Of a stretch of 64,000 bases of DNA, positions 39,140 through 48,889 are shown piece after piece. Origin of the DNA: Lacinutrix jangbogonensis. Its GTDB lineage: Bacteria > Bacteroidota > Bacteroidia > Flavobacteriales > Flavobacteriaceae. The notes beneath the pieces were generated by a model. That model made no database searches and was not told the origin of the DNA. It worked only from the letters and a program-made list of their open reading frames with translations. The position numbers and the translations under genes were made by a program. Within the stretch, counting starts at the first letter, position 1; each line of letters opens with the position of its first letter. The DNA is taken from positions 124,001 through 188,000 of the forward strand of contig NZ_JSWF01000019.1 in assembly GCF_000797445.1 (NCBI RefSeq), written 5' to 3'.

Positions 39140-42050
39140 GTTTTAAAGCAGCTCTCAATACACTAATTGGGTGTAGCGCATGACGTTGCGTGCCGTCCTT
39201 TATTTGATGCCTGCAACTTGTTCCATTTGCAGAAATAGTTGTTTCTGAATCAGCATTTCTAATAGCGGGAAACAATGTTTGCTCTCCTATTTGCATACTT
39301 ATATCGTAATGTTCTTTTTCGTAACCAAAACTTCCTGCCATACCACAACAACCACTCGGTATAATGGTTACTTTATAGTTTATAGGTAGATTTAAAACAT
39401 TGAAACTATGTATTTGATTGCTAATTGCTTTTTGGTGGCAATGCCCATGAAATTTAATAGTTTTTACTTCGGAAGTGAATTGAGAAGCTTTAATGTTTCC
39501 TATAGCAATTTCATTACTTAAGAACTCTTCAATTAAATAAGTATGTGTTGCTATTGTTTTTGCTGAAGTATTATCGTCTGCTAATTTGAGATACTCATCT
39601 TTAAATGTTAAAATTGCTGAAGGTTCAATACCCAAAAGTGGAGTTTCGTTTGAAATGAGATCTTTATAAATTTCAACATTTTTATTTGCTGCTTTTTTAG
39701 CGTGCTCTAATAATCCTTTTGATAAAAAAGCACGTCCAGATTCACTGCTTTTTATCAACTTCACTTCGTAATTTAACGCTTGTAAAAGTGTAATGGCATC
39801 TATTCCAATTGGAGTATCTAAATAGTTGGTGAACTCATCGTTAAATAAATACACTGACTTAATGTATTTACTATTAACTTCTTTATTTTTAATAACTTGA
39901 TACTCTCTATATAAACTTTTACTTGAAATTAAAGGAAGACTTCTTTTACTAGAAACACCTATAGCTTTTTTAAGTACTGAAGACGTAAAACCATTAGAAA
40001 ACATAAAGTTTGTGAGTCCAGAAAATTTACTTCCAATAGTATTTAATGCGTTGTTGTAAGCAAATAATTTTGTTCTTAAAGGCACACCATTAACTTTCTG
40101 GTATTGGTATTCAAATTCTGCTTTTAAAGTGGCAACATCAACACTACTTGGACATTCACTTCCGCAAGCTTTACAGCTCAAACATAAGTCGAAAACATCT
40201 TTTAATTCTTCATGATTAAATTTATTTGCCTTTTCTGAGTGTGTTAAATATTCGCGTAATGCATTTGCTCTCGCTCGTGTGGTATCTTTTTCGTCTCTTG
40301 TAGCACGATAACTTGGACACATTGTACCGCCAAATTCGGGAAGTTTTCTACAATCACCAGAGCCATTGCATTTTTCTGCTTCACGCAAGATGCCTTGAGA
40401 CCCAGAGAAATCAAGTAAAGTCTCTATTTCAGGTTCTACTCTATCTACTTGATAACGCAGGTTTTTATCCATTGGAAATGCGTCTACAATTTTTCCTGGA
40501 TTAAATATGTTTTGTGGATCGAAAGTAGATTTAATACGTTTTAAAAATTGGTAATTTACATCACCAATCATGTAATTCAAGAACTCTGCACGTACAATAC
40601 CATCACCATGTTCACCACTAAAGGAGCCTTTATATTTTTTAACTAAAGCGGCGACATCTGTTGTTATTTTTCTAAATAACGTTACATCTTCTCCTTTTTT
40701 TAGATTCAATATTGGTCGTAAATGAATTTCTCCTGCTCCAGCATGCGCATAATACACAGCTTCTTGTTTGTAGCCTTTCATTAATAAAGTAAATTCCGAA
40801 ATGTAATTAGTTAAATCTGGTAGCGCAACAGCAGTATCTTCTATACAAGCCACGGCTTTTTTATCGCCTATAATATTCCCTAGTAAACCTAAGCCCGCTT
40901 TTCTAAGTTCGTTTGCTTTATCTGTGTCTTCATTTTTCAAACTAATATTCGCATAACTTAAACCAGATTCCTCTAATGTCTTTATTAGTTTATTGGCCTG
41001 AGTCTGTACATCTTCAAAATTTTCGGCTTTTACTTCACACATTAAGATGGCTTCAGGATCACCAGATATAAATTGCCTGTTTTCAGTTTGTGTTTTATTG
41101 TTTTTTGTACAATCTAATATGGTTTTATCCATCATTTCACAAGTAAACAAATTATGCTGCATTACTGGCTCTACAGCTTTTAAACAATCATTAATAGATC
41201 TAAAATGTGCTGCAACCATAATACTTTCACTTGGCGGCAGTTTGTCTAGTTTTAGAGTAATTTCTGTACTAAAAGCTAAAGTACCTTCGCTACCAGTAAG
41301 TAATTTACAAAGATTAAAAGCTTCAGATGTATTAACAAGTTTATCTATAGCGTAACCTGTATTCCTTCTATGTATTTCTGGTTTTGGAAAGTTGTTTAGT
41401 ATTTCATTTTTTGCACTTTCAGAGGACAATTCATTTGTAATCATCTTGTAAATATGACCTTCCAGACTATGTAATGCTGTTTTATTTTGAAGTGCTTCTT
41501 GAGATAATTTCGAAAAAGCAACTTCACTTCCGTCACTTAAAATGGTTTTAAGAGCTATTACTTTATCTCGTGTTACTCCGTATTGAATTGAAGTCGTTCC
41601 TGAAGAATTATTACCAACCATTCCTCCAATCATACAACGGTTTGAAGTTGATGTATTTGGACCAAAAAACAAGCCAAAAGGCTTCAAGTAATTATTAAGT
41701 TCGTCTCTAACTACTCCTGGTTCTACTGTAACCGTTTGTGCCGTCTCGTCTATATTTAAAATCTTAGTAAAGTATTTGGAAACATCAACTACAATACCTT
41801 TTCCTACACACTGTCCTGCCAAAGAGGTACCTGCTGTTCTGGGTATTACTGAAGTGCCTTGTTTTGTTGCAAATGCTATTATTTTTTTAAGATCATTATT
41901 AGATTTTGGGAAAGCAACCGCTAAAGGCAACATACGATAAACAGAAGCATCTGTGGCATAAAGTCGTTTCATTAAATCACTAAAATGCAATTCGCCTTCA
42001 AGACTTTTTTCTAAAATATTTAATGCCGAATTATTGATTTTATCGCTCAT
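39126..42050 (-). CDS. FAD-linked oxidase with Fe-S and cysteine-rich domains (D-lactate/glycolate dehydrogenase type)
   Basis: 974 residues from the ATG at 42050 (a TTG four codons earlier is less likely). Domains: FAD_binding_4 (about 40-270; VIPRTAGTSLAGQCVGKGIV), FAD-oxidase C (270-530; HAGAGEIHLRPILN, FSGEHGDGIVRAEF), a 4Fe-4S pair (CNGSGDCRKL, then CLSCKACGSECPSSVD) and a CCG domain (GHCHQKAI, SGCCGMAGSFG). Such Dld/YdiJ-type proteins oxidise D-lactate or another 2-hydroxy acid and pass electrons to the respiratory chain. The substrate is not determined by sequence. Confidence 0.9.
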   Translation of the reverse strand: MSDKINNSALNILEKSLEGELHFSDLMKRLYATDASVYRMLPLAVAFPKSNNDLKKIIAFATKQGTSVIPRTAGTSLAGQCVGKGIVVDVSKYFTKILNIDETAQTVTVEPGVVRDELNNYLKPFGLFFGPNTSTSNRCMIGGMVGNNSSGTTSIQYGVTRDKVIALKTILSDGSEVAFSKLSQEALQNKTALHSLEGHIYKMITNELSSESAKNEILNNFPKPEIHRRNTGYAIDKLVNTSEAFNLCKLLTGSEGTLAFSTEITLKLDKLPPSESIMVAAHFRSINDCLKAVEPVMQHNLFTCEMMDKTILDCTKNNKTQTENRQFISGDPEAILMCEVKAENFEDVQTQANKLIKTLEESGLSYANISLKNEDTDKANELRKAGLGLLGNIIGDKKAVACIEDTAVALPDLTNYISEFTLLMKGYKQEAVYYAHAGAGEIHLRPILNLKKGEDVTLFRKITTDVAALVKKYKGSFSGEHGDGIVRAEFLNYMIGDVNYQFLKRIKSTFDPQNIFNPGKIVDAFPMDKNLRYQVDRVEPEIETLLDFSGSQGILREAEKCNGSGDCRKLPEFGGTMCPSYRATRDEKDTTRARANALREYLTHSEKANKFNHEELKDVFDLCLSCKACGSECPSSVDVATLKAEFEYQYQKVNGVPLRTKLFAYNNALNTIGSKFSGLTNFMFSNGFTSSVLKKAIGVSSKRSLPLISSKSLYREYQVIKNKEVNSKYIKSVYLFNDEFTNYLDTPIGIDAITLLQALNYEVKLIKSSESGRAFLSKGLLEHAKKAANKNVEIYKDLISNETPLLGIEPSAILTFKDEYLKLADDNTSAKTIATHTYLIEEFLSNEIAIGNIKASQFTSEVKTIKFHGHCHQKAISNQIHSFNVLNLPINYKVTIIPSGCCGMAGSFGYEKEHYDISMQIGEQTLFPAIRNADSETTISANGTSCRHQIKDGTQRHALHPISVLRAALKQQIT

Positions 42051-42107
42051 ATTGGTTATCAAATTTAAGACATCTCAACAATTAATAACTATACAATGAC
42101 GTTATAA

Positions 42108-42140
42108 TTGTGACATATTTTTATGCAAATTGTATTTTTG
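42108..42140 (+). promoter_or_regulatory. Promoter of the outer membrane protein gene
   Basis: TTG (42108-42110), 22 bases, TATTTTTG (42133-42140), a good Bacteroidota promoter, 18 bases before the ATG at 42159. Confidence 0.75.
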
Positions 42141-42158
42141 TAACAAAGAACTGAACAA

Positions 42159-42647
42159 ATGAAAAAAGCATTTTTATTAGTAATAGCTAGTTTAGGATTT
42201 GGCATTACCGTAATTGCACAGGAAGTATCTGAAAATGCAATAGGATTAAGGATTGGTGATAGAGATGGCTTTGGAACCGAAATTTCTTATCAACGTGCTT
42301 TAGGTGGCAATAATAGATTGGAAGCTGATTTTGGTTGGCGTTCTGGAAATAACTTTGATGGTTTTAAACTCACTGGGATATACCAGTGGGTTTGGGCATT
42401 TGATGGTAACTTTAATTGGTATACTGGTGTTGGTGGCGGCGTTGGGTTTTATAGTTTAAAAAACAATGCTGTAGATAATGAAACTTTTGTTTTTACTTCT
42501 GGAAATATTGGTATTGAATATAATTTTGATAGTCCGTGGCTATTCTGTTTAGATTTTAGACCTGAATTAGGTCTTGGAGATTTTAGAGATGGTTTTGATA
42601 TTACTGTAGATTTTGATATTGCTTTAGGTCTAAGATATCAATTCTAA
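42159..42647 (+). CDS. Small outer-membrane beta-barrel protein
   Basis: 162 residues. Signal peptide MKKAFLLVIASLGFGITVIA, then alternating strands with aromatic belts (NAIGLRIGDRDGFGTEISYQ, LEADFGWRSGNNFDGFKLTG, FNWYTGVGGGVGFYSL) and a C-terminal LGLRYQF, the terminal phenylalanine typical of outer-membrane barrels. About eight strands, so OmpA/OmpW-size. Function unknown; preceded by a strong promoter and followed by the Skp-like gene. Confidence 0.82.
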   Translation: MKKAFLLVIASLGFGITVIAQEVSENAIGLRIGDRDGFGTEISYQRALGGNNRLEADFGWRSGNNFDGFKLTGIYQWVWAFDGNFNWYTGVGGGVGFYSLKNNAVDNETFVFTSGNIGIEYNFDSPWLFCLDFRPELGLGDFRDGFDITVDFDIALGLRYQF

Positions 42648-42661
42648 TAACTAAAAAATAT

Positions 42662-42671
42662 AGTATTTTTG
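42662..42671 (+). promoter_or_regulatory. -7 box for the OmpH-like gene
   Basis: TATTTTTG within TAGTATTTTTGC, in the gap before the OmpH/Skp gene; a clear -33 TTG is not obvious. Confidence 0.4.
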
Positions 42672-42797
42672 CAAAACAATTTCAGATATAAATTTGGAAT
42701 GGTTTTTTATTGCGGCAAGGTTGTTGCTTTTACAATTAAAACAATTCTATAAACATTAATAATATTTGCGCTAATGCGGAAATGAAATAAATTTTCA

Positions 42798-43316
42798 ATG
42801 AAACAAAAAACAATACTTTCGATTATTTTATTTAATCTCATAGCTTTTACTGCTTTCGGGCAAACAAATATTAAAGTTGGTTTTGCCGATATTGAATACA
42901 TTTTAGGAAATATGCCTGAAACAGCAAAGGCTCAAGCGGATTTAGATGTAATATTAGATAAATTACAGAAGACTAGAGACTCTATTGTAACAGACTACAA
43001 TGTAAAAATGGAAGACTATAAAAAAACTGAAACAACACTTATTGAGGCAGTAAAAAAGAAAACGCAAACTGATTTATTAAGAATAGAACAAGGTATTCAA
43101 GGTTTCGAAGTCGATATGCAAACTGCTATAGATTACAAAAAGAATGAACTCCTAAGACCTATTTATAAAAGAATTGGAGAATTAATTAGAACAGTTGCTA
43201 AAGAAAATAATTTTACACATATTATTAATTCCGAAATTGATGGAAATAGTATTATATTATATGCTGAAGAAAGCACAGATATTAGTGATCTTGTAATTGC
43301 TAAGGCTAAAATGTAA
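42798..43316 (+). CDS. OmpH/Skp-family periplasmic chaperone
   Basis: 172 residues. Signal peptide (MKQKTILSIILFNLIAFTAFG), then KVGFADIEYILGNMPETAKA, a long helical coiled-coil (DVILDKLQKTRDSIVTDYNV, KKKTQTDLLRIEQGIQGFEV) and a compact C-terminal IGELIRTVAKENNFTHIINS. The layout is that of Skp, which holds unfolded outer-membrane proteins in its tentacles. Neighbouring barrel protein fits the role. Confidence 0.85.
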   Translation: MKQKTILSIILFNLIAFTAFGQTNIKVGFADIEYILGNMPETAKAQADLDVILDKLQKTRDSIVTDYNVKMEDYKKTETTLIEAVKKKTQTDLLRIEQGIQGFEVDMQTAIDYKKNELLRPIYKRIGELIRTVAKENNFTHIINSEIDGNSIILYAEESTDISDLVIAKAKM

Positions 43317-43332
43317 TTGCCATTATAATTAT

Positions 43333-43362
43333 AAAAAACACCTCTAATGAGGTGTTTTTTTT
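43333..43362 (+). terminator. Rho-independent terminator
   Basis: AAAACACCTC-TAAT-GAGGTGTTTT with eight T at its end. Confidence 0.92.
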
Positions 43363-43390
43363 GTTTATTTATGTTTGTAATTTTATATAA

Positions 43391-44284
43391 ATGATAGAAA
43401 AGAGAACACTTGCAATTATGGCAGCTGGTTTAGGTTCTCGTTTTGGGAGTTTAAAGCAATTATATTCTATAAGTAGTAACAACTATTCAATTTTAGATTA
43501 TTCTATTTTTGACGCTATTTCTGTAGGCTTTAACACCATTGTTATTATCGTGAGTAAGCAAACACTTGAGATTTTCAAGCAACGTTATACTAGCAAGTTA
43601 CCAACTGATATTACTATAGAATTTATTGTACAAGAATCATCAATATTAGAAAAAAAATATCCTGAGAGACAAAAACCTTTTGGTACTGGGCAGGCACTTT
43701 TAATGCTAAAAACTACCGTGAAAAATAATTTTGCGCTTATTAACGCAGACGATTTTTATGGACGTTCTGCATTTACTCTTATGTATAACGCTTTATTTTC
43801 TAATAATAACAATCAGCATTATTTTATTGGATATAAGCTTGGAAATACATTATCTAAAAATGGTTACGTTTCTCGTGGTGAATGTTTTTTAAATAAAAAC
43901 AATAGTTTAAGGACCATTATTGAAAGAACTCAAATCTATAAAAAAGACCAGGATTTATTTTATAAAAATGCAGATAAATCTGAAATTGAAATACATGAAG
44001 AAGCAATTGTCTCCATGAACTTTTGGGGATTTACAGCTACTATTTTTGACTTTGCTGAAGCTGAGTTCAATTTGTTTTTAAATAATTATGGCAATAATAA
44101 CACAAAAGAATTTTATATAGCTACTGTGGTAGATGCCTCTATTAATAAGTCAACACAGCAGTTTACTATGTTGCCTACAGATTCTCAATGGTATGGTGTT
44201 ACTTATGAAGAGGATGCTATTGAAGTAAAAAAAAGGGTTAAGAAGTTAACTAATGAGAACATTTATCCGGAGTTATTATGGTAG
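43391..44284 (+). CDS. NTP-transferase family sugar nucleotidyltransferase
   Basis: 297 residues. The NTP-binding loop MAAGLGSRFGSLKQL (about 10-24), the catalytic-site LINADDFYGRSAF (about 117-129) and VSMNFWGFTATIFDF mark the fold of sugar-1-phosphate nucleotidyltransferases. Probably transfers UMP or GMP to a sugar-1-phosphate. It overlaps the next gene, a NahK/AmgK-like kinase, by 7 bases, so the two should form a kinase plus uridylyltransferase pair for amino-sugar salvage (MurU/AmgK or GlmU/NahK-like), but the exact sugar is inference. Confidence 0.75.
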   Translation: MIEKRTLAIMAAGLGSRFGSLKQLYSISSNNYSILDYSIFDAISVGFNTIVIIVSKQTLEIFKQRYTSKLPTDITIEFIVQESSILEKKYPERQKPFGTGQALLMLKTTVKNNFALINADDFYGRSAFTLMYNALFSNNNNQHYFIGYKLGNTLSKNGYVSRGECFLNKNNSLRTIIERTQIYKKDQDLFYKNADKSEIEIHEEAIVSMNFWGFTATIFDFAEAEFNLFLNNYGNNNTKEFYIATVVDASINKSTQQFTMLPTDSQWYGVTYEEDAIEVKKRVKKLTNENIYPELLW

Positions 44285-45375
44285 AAAAACTAAAATTAAT
44301 TACGAATCAGTTTTGTATAGAAGGCATAATTGAAAATATTAGCACTTTAAATTCTGGACACATAAATAGCACTTATCTCGTAACAACAAATACAAATACT
44401 AACTTTGTTTTACAGAAACTAAATAGTTATGTTTTTAAAGATGTTGTTGGATTAATTGAAAACAAAATTAAGATTAGCGAATTAATAAATAAAAGACTAA
44501 AAGTAATTGACTTAAATATTACAAGTGCTCAATTTGTTAAAAGCGAACGTGGTGATTTTTATGTAAAAGATAAAGAACAGAACTATTGGAATCTTCAAAA
44601 CTATATTCCTGATGCTATTACTTTCGATAAAGCGCCAAACAAAGATGTTGTTTTTGAAGCGGGTAAACTATATGGAAGCTTTTTAGTTTTAACAGCAAAT
44701 GCATCAAATTTAGACATTAAAGAAACGCTTAAAGATTTTCATAGTGTTCCTTTAAGATTGAATCAATTTAATGAAGCACTACTTAATGCTTCCGAAGAGA
44801 GAAAAAAAGAAGCACAAAATGAAATAGATTTTGTAGTAGAACATCAATCTGAAATGTGCAAACTAGCTACATTAAAAAACGAAAGTGCATTTCCTATAAG
44901 AGTTACACATAACGATACTAAGTTATCTAACGCACTATTTGATAAAAACAATAAAGGTCTTGCTATCATTGATTTAGACACAGTAATGCCTGGGATTGTT
45001 CATTTTGATTTTGGAGACTCTATTCGCTCTATTTGTTCCAATGCCGAAGAAGATAATGATAATTTCGATACTATAGCAATTCAACTAGATTATTACAAAG
45101 CCTATTGTAAAGGTTACGCTATTTACACACAAAAACTATTAACTAAAACTGAAATTAAATATTTACCATTAGGCATTAAAACCATAATCTATATTATGGG
45201 ATTACGATTTTTAACCGACTTTCTAAACAATGATAAATACTACAAAACAGCGTACAAAAATCATAATCTCGTACGTACGAAAAATCAATTTGCTTTAGTA
45301 AAAAGTGTCATTAAAAACTACAATAAGATAATCACTATTACTAATGCTGCTTTTGATTTAAAGGATATCTCTTAA
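44278..45375 (+). CDS. NahK/AmgK-like aminoglycoside phosphotransferase-family sugar kinase
   Basis: 365 residues. Start GHINSTYLVTTNTNTNFVLQ is the nucleotide-binding loop; the catalytic segment THNDTKLSNALFD with downstream LAIIDLDTVMPGIVHFDFGD is the HxDxxxxN ... D pattern of the APH/choline-kinase fold, in the variant seen in N-acetylhexosamine-1-kinases (NahK). It should make an N-acetylhexosamine-1-phosphate. Coupled to the preceding nucleotidyltransferase and overlapping the 3' end of the convergent GH109 gene by 18 bases. Confidence 0.78.
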   Translation: MVEKLKLITNQFCIEGIIENISTLNSGHINSTYLVTTNTNTNFVLQKLNSYVFKDVVGLIENKIKISELINKRLKVIDLNITSAQFVKSERGDFYVKDKEQNYWNLQNYIPDAITFDKAPNKDVVFEAGKLYGSFLVLTANASNLDIKETLKDFHSVPLRLNQFNEALLNASEERKKEAQNEIDFVVEHQSEMCKLATLKNESAFPIRVTHNDTKLSNALFDKNNKGLAIIDLDTVMPGIVHFDFGDSIRSICSNAEEDNDNFDTIAIQLDYYKAYCKGYAIYTQKLLTKTEIKYLPLGIKTIIYIMGLRFLTDFLNNDKYYKTAYKNHNLVRTKNQFALVKSVIKNYNKIITITNAAFDLKDIS

Positions 45376-46761
45376 AACTTCAGGTTTACGTTGTTTATCC
45401 CACGTTCCACCGGTAAAGTCTGGGATTTTTATGCTAGCACTTTGGTTAGCAACAGATAATTCTGATAAAGGTGTAATAGCGCTCCACATAACACTATCGT
45501 ATAAATTTATATCAAGAGGTATTCCTTGATTTAAACAGCGAATAAGCCTGTAAACCATTACAAAATCCATTCCTCCATGCCCAACTGCATTAGCATCTAT
45601 TTGTTCTTTTAGCTTTTTCCAAAGTGGATGATCGTATTTCTCACGATACGTTTTATAATCTTCATCCCTTAACCAGCCATGAGACCATTGCAAATCGTCA
45701 TGTCCAACATATAAACGCGATGGATAACCTTCGTGCACTGCTTTTGTGCCCGTAACTGTATTTAATCTTGAGTATGGTCTACCTGTATGCGTATCGAACT
45801 GGAGCATAATGGTTTTACCCTTCTTTGTTTTAATTAGCGTAGTGTTCATGTCTCCACAAACAAATTCTGGTCCTTTAAAATTTTCCTTTTTTGCAGCAAT
45901 ACTTAGACTTTGCTCACGAGAACTCATACTTACCAAATGGTCGTAATTATCTCCTCTTCCAATATCCATATACATACTTACGGGTCCTAAACCGTGTCCT
46001 GTATAAAGGTTAGCATTTGTTGTTTGGTGATGTTTTATTCGCCATTGTTCTTCATAATAAGTGTCATCCAACATGTGTTTACGCAAATCGTGAATGTAGG
46101 CTCCTTCTGCATGATTAATATCACCAAAAACGCCTTGATCAATCATATTTAGCACCCAAAGTTCCTCGCCATTAAAGCAACAGTTTTCCATGTACATACA
46201 ATGCTTTTTTGTGCGTTCTGCAACTTCTATAAGTTCCCAACACTCTTTTAATGTCATTGCCATAGGTTGCTCACAAGCCACATGCTTACCTTGTTCCATG
46301 CCGAAAACAGACATCTCTGTGTGGTAATCCCAAGGTGTTGCGATAAGAATTAAATCGATATCATCTCGTTTTGCGAGGTTCTTCCAATCGTCTTTATCTT
46401 TAAAATATAACGTCGCTTCTTTATCTTGAATGGTTTTTAAATATTCTTGATTTTTTTGAAGTTTTTTCTCGCTCATATCTGAGAGTGCAACAATTTCGGC
46501 ATGATTGTTTTTAATTAAATATTCAAACATTTGAATAAGAACACTACCTCTATTTCCCATGCCTATAATTCCAACACGTACTTTACTGATAGCTTCCGTT
46601 GATAAATTTACGGCTGTACCCAGTACTTTTTCAGATTTTAGAAGTTGGGCTAGTATTTCTTTTTCAGATTTCTCATCGTTTGCACAAGCAATTAAAGATG
46701 GTGTTACACCAAGAAATAAGCCTGCTCTAGCAGTTAGATTAAGGAAGGATTTTCTGTTCAT
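45358..46761 (-). CDS. GH109-type NAD-dependent glycosidase (Gfo/Idh/MocA fold)
   Basis: 467 residues. N-terminal export signal MNRKSFLNLTARAGLFLG with a lipidation or Tat-like look (IACAND at about 24-29). Nucleotide-binding KVRVGIIGMGNRGSVLIQM, EQPMAMTLKECWELIEVAER, then YTGHGLGPVSMYMDIGRG and FDTHTGRPYSRLNTVTGT, which match alpha-N-acetylgalactosaminidases of family GH109. These use NAD in a redox-assisted hydrolysis of alpha-GalNAc. Convergent to the amino-sugar kinase pair, which suggests a shared amino-sugar pathway. Confidence 0.85.
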   Translation of the reverse strand: MNRKSFLNLTARAGLFLGVTPSLIACANDEKSEKEILAQLLKSEKVLGTAVNLSTEAISKVRVGIIGMGNRGSVLIQMFEYLIKNNHAEIVALSDMSEKKLQKNQEYLKTIQDKEATLYFKDKDDWKNLAKRDDIDLILIATPWDYHTEMSVFGMEQGKHVACEQPMAMTLKECWELIEVAERTKKHCMYMENCCFNGEELWVLNMIDQGVFGDINHAEGAYIHDLRKHMLDDTYYEEQWRIKHHQTTNANLYTGHGLGPVSMYMDIGRGDNYDHLVSMSSREQSLSIAAKKENFKGPEFVCGDMNTTLIKTKKGKTIMLQFDTHTGRPYSRLNTVTGTKAVHEGYPSRLYVGHDDLQWSHGWLRDEDYKTYREKYDHPLWKKLKEQIDANAVGHGGMDFVMVYRLIRCLNQGIPLDINLYDSVMWSAITPLSELSVANQSASIKIPDFTGGTWDKQRKPEVLRDIL

Positions 46762-46892
46762 AATACATTGGTTGATTAGAATAGAAAGTTATCATTTATT
46801 TTTTGAATTGATTAGTTATTAGAATAAAATAATAAATCAAGTATAAAAATAATTAATATGGATTTTGTTTATTTACGTCAAACACTTTTTAC

Positions 46893-47462
46893 ATGAAGAA
46901 AGTTGAGCTACTTTTTGTTTTTATTATTGGAATGGGATTCGTTTTTAGATTAATGCATTGGCCGTATGCTAGCGAAATATTAACCTTTGGTATTTTGTTC
47001 TTATCTATGCTCTATTTTTGGTTTGGATTCGCATTGCTTAACTCTATGGGATTAAGAGCAGCTTTAAAAAAAGAATCTTATAAGTCTATTTCTAAATTAA
47101 GACTATTTGGAGCTGTTGGAACTGGTTTTGTATTGTCATTTGTTGTAATAAACAGTCTGTTTAAATTACAGTTTTGGCCTTATGGACAAGTAAACTTAGG
47201 TATTGCCTTATCTTTTCTAGGTTTTCTATTATCAATAGTAATCCTATTATTTTTTATTAAACGCAAACAGTTTTTAAAAGAGAACTATTTAAGGTTCATA
47301 ATAATTGGTGGATTTGGCCTACTAATATATTCTTTATCGACAGATCAATTGGTAGAGTTATATTATGGAAGTGATCCAGAATATGCCGAAGAATATAAAA
47401 CGTATATAAAAGATGATAGTCGGAATGCAAAAAGACCAACAAAACCGTTTAAAAGCCAGTAA
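46893..47462 (+). CDS. GldL-related membrane protein
   Basis: 189 residues with about five hydrophobic helices and a charged C-terminal tail (EEYKTYIKDDSRNAKRPTKP). FVFRLMHWPYASEILTFGIL and FKLQFWPYGQVNLGIALSF repeat the pattern helix, FRLxxWPYG that marks the N-terminal part of the gliding/T9SS motor protein GldL. It lacks GldL's partner genes (gldM) here, so it is a paralogue rather than the motor component itself. Confidence 0.65.
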   Translation: MKKVELLFVFIIGMGFVFRLMHWPYASEILTFGILFLSMLYFWFGFALLNSMGLRAALKKESYKSISKLRLFGAVGTGFVLSFVVINSLFKLQFWPYGQVNLGIALSFLGFLLSIVILLFFIKRKQFLKENYLRFIIIGGFGLLIYSLSTDQLVELYYGSDPEYAEEYKTYIKDDSRNAKRPTKPFKSQ

Positions 47463-47525
47463 ATAAATAATTTCTTATAAACAACTATCCTCAAGGTTAA
47501 GCCTGGAGCAATTCTTTCTGATTAA

Positions 47526-48671
47526 CTATAGTTTCTGTGTAAATAAACATGTTTTCAGTGTTTCTTCATAAATAGCTTCATATTGTGGTACTATATTATG
47601 TATGTCAAATTTACTTGCTTGTGCTCTAGCATTTAGCTTAAGTTTAGACAAAAGTGTTTCATCTTTTAAAACCATAATTGCATTTTTACTCATTTCTTCA
47701 ACATCTCCAACATTGCTTAAATAGCCAGAAAAGCCTTCTTCGTTAACTTCAGGAATTCCACCTGTGTTACTAGAAATTACAGGTACACCAGATGCCATGG
47801 CCTCTAAAGCAGATAAACCAAAGCTTTCTGTTTCACTTGGTAACAAAAACAAATCACTAAAACATAGGATTCTATCTATTTCATTACTATTTCCAAAGAA
47901 AACTACTTTGTCGCTAATGCCTAGTTTTCTACACAATTGTTCTGCTGGTTCTCGTTCTGGACCTTCACCAACCATCATTAATTTTGCTGGTATTTCCTTT
48001 TGAACGTTATAGAAAATTTTGATAACATCTGGAATACGTTTAACCTCTCTTAAATTACTAATATGGGTAATTATTTTTTCGTCATCACTTGCCATCATGG
48101 CGCGCTGGCAATCTGTAAAATTGTGATCAAACTTCTTTAAGTCAATAAAGTTAGTGACTACATTTATTTCTTTTTTAATATCAAATAAACGAAGCGTATC
48201 ATCTTTTAAACTTTGAGAAACTGCGGTAACAGCATCAGATTTATTAATACTAAAGGTTACTGCAGGTTTGTAAAATGGGTGGTTACCAACTAAGGTAATA
48301 TCTGTACCATGGAGCGTTGTAACAATGGGCACATAAAGATCTTCTTCTCTTAACATTTTTTGAGCCATATAAGCAGCGTAAGCATGCGGAATAGCATAAT
48401 GTACATGGAGTATTTCAATTTTATGAAGCTTTACCATATCGACTAATTTACTCGATAAAGCCAATTCATAAGGTTGGTAATGAAATAATGGATATTCTGG
48501 AACATTAACTTCGTGATAATGAATATTGTTTCCTAAAAGCTCTAAGCGAACAGGTTGGTTATAAGTTATAAAATGAATGGTATGACCACGTTTAGAAAGT
48601 TCTAAACCTAATTCTGTAGCTACTACTCCACTTCCTCCAAATGTTGGATAACAAACAATGCCTATTTTCAT
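47526..48671 (-). CDS. bshA: N-acetyl-alpha-D-glucosaminyl L-malate synthase BshA
   Basis: 381 residues. GT4 glycosyltransferase with the family-typical start KIGIVCYPTFGGSGVVATEL, LHVHYAIPHAYAAYMA, TTLHGTDITLVG and the nucleotide-sugar site LLPSETESFGLSALEAMASG. It joins GlcNAc from UDP-GlcNAc to L-malate, the first step of bacillithiol synthesis, which flavobacteria use as their low-molecular-weight thiol. A CCTGC/GCAGG palindrome stands 6 bases before the start codon. Confidence 0.95.
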   Translation of the reverse strand: MKIGIVCYPTFGGSGVVATELGLELSKRGHTIHFITYNQPVRLELLGNNIHYHEVNVPEYPLFHYQPYELALSSKLVDMVKLHKIEILHVHYAIPHAYAAYMAQKMLREEDLYVPIVTTLHGTDITLVGNHPFYKPAVTFSINKSDAVTAVSQSLKDDTLRLFDIKKEINVVTNFIDLKKFDHNFTDCQRAMMASDDEKIITHISNLREVKRIPDVIKIFYNVQKEIPAKLMMVGEGPEREPAEQLCRKLGISDKVVFFGNSNEIDRILCFSDLFLLPSETESFGLSALEAMASGVPVISSNTGGIPEVNEEGFSGYLSNVGDVEEMSKNAIMVLKDETLLSKLKLNARAQASKFDIHNIVPQYEAIYEETLKTCLFTQKL

Positions 48672-48676
48672 ATTTT

Positions 48677-48696
48677 ATGCCTGCGAATGCAGGTAT
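48677..48696 (-). repeat. Dispersed palindrome upstream of bshA
   Basis: On the - strand ATACCTGCATTCGCAGGCAT, ending 5 bases before the ATG. Same family as 3825 and 30211. Confidence 0.6.
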
Positions 48697-48889
48697 CTTT
48701 TAAATTAAACTTTTAAATTTCCCTCTTTTTTGATTTTCAATTGGAAAAATCAAAATTCATTCCCCTTTAAAAAAAAAATGGAGAGACGTTACTACTCACT
48801 TTTAAACTATTATATATTAGTAGTTAAAATGATAAATACTTACAATTGAATTTGGCTTTACAACTCAAAATACTTGTGGTTTTAAGCAT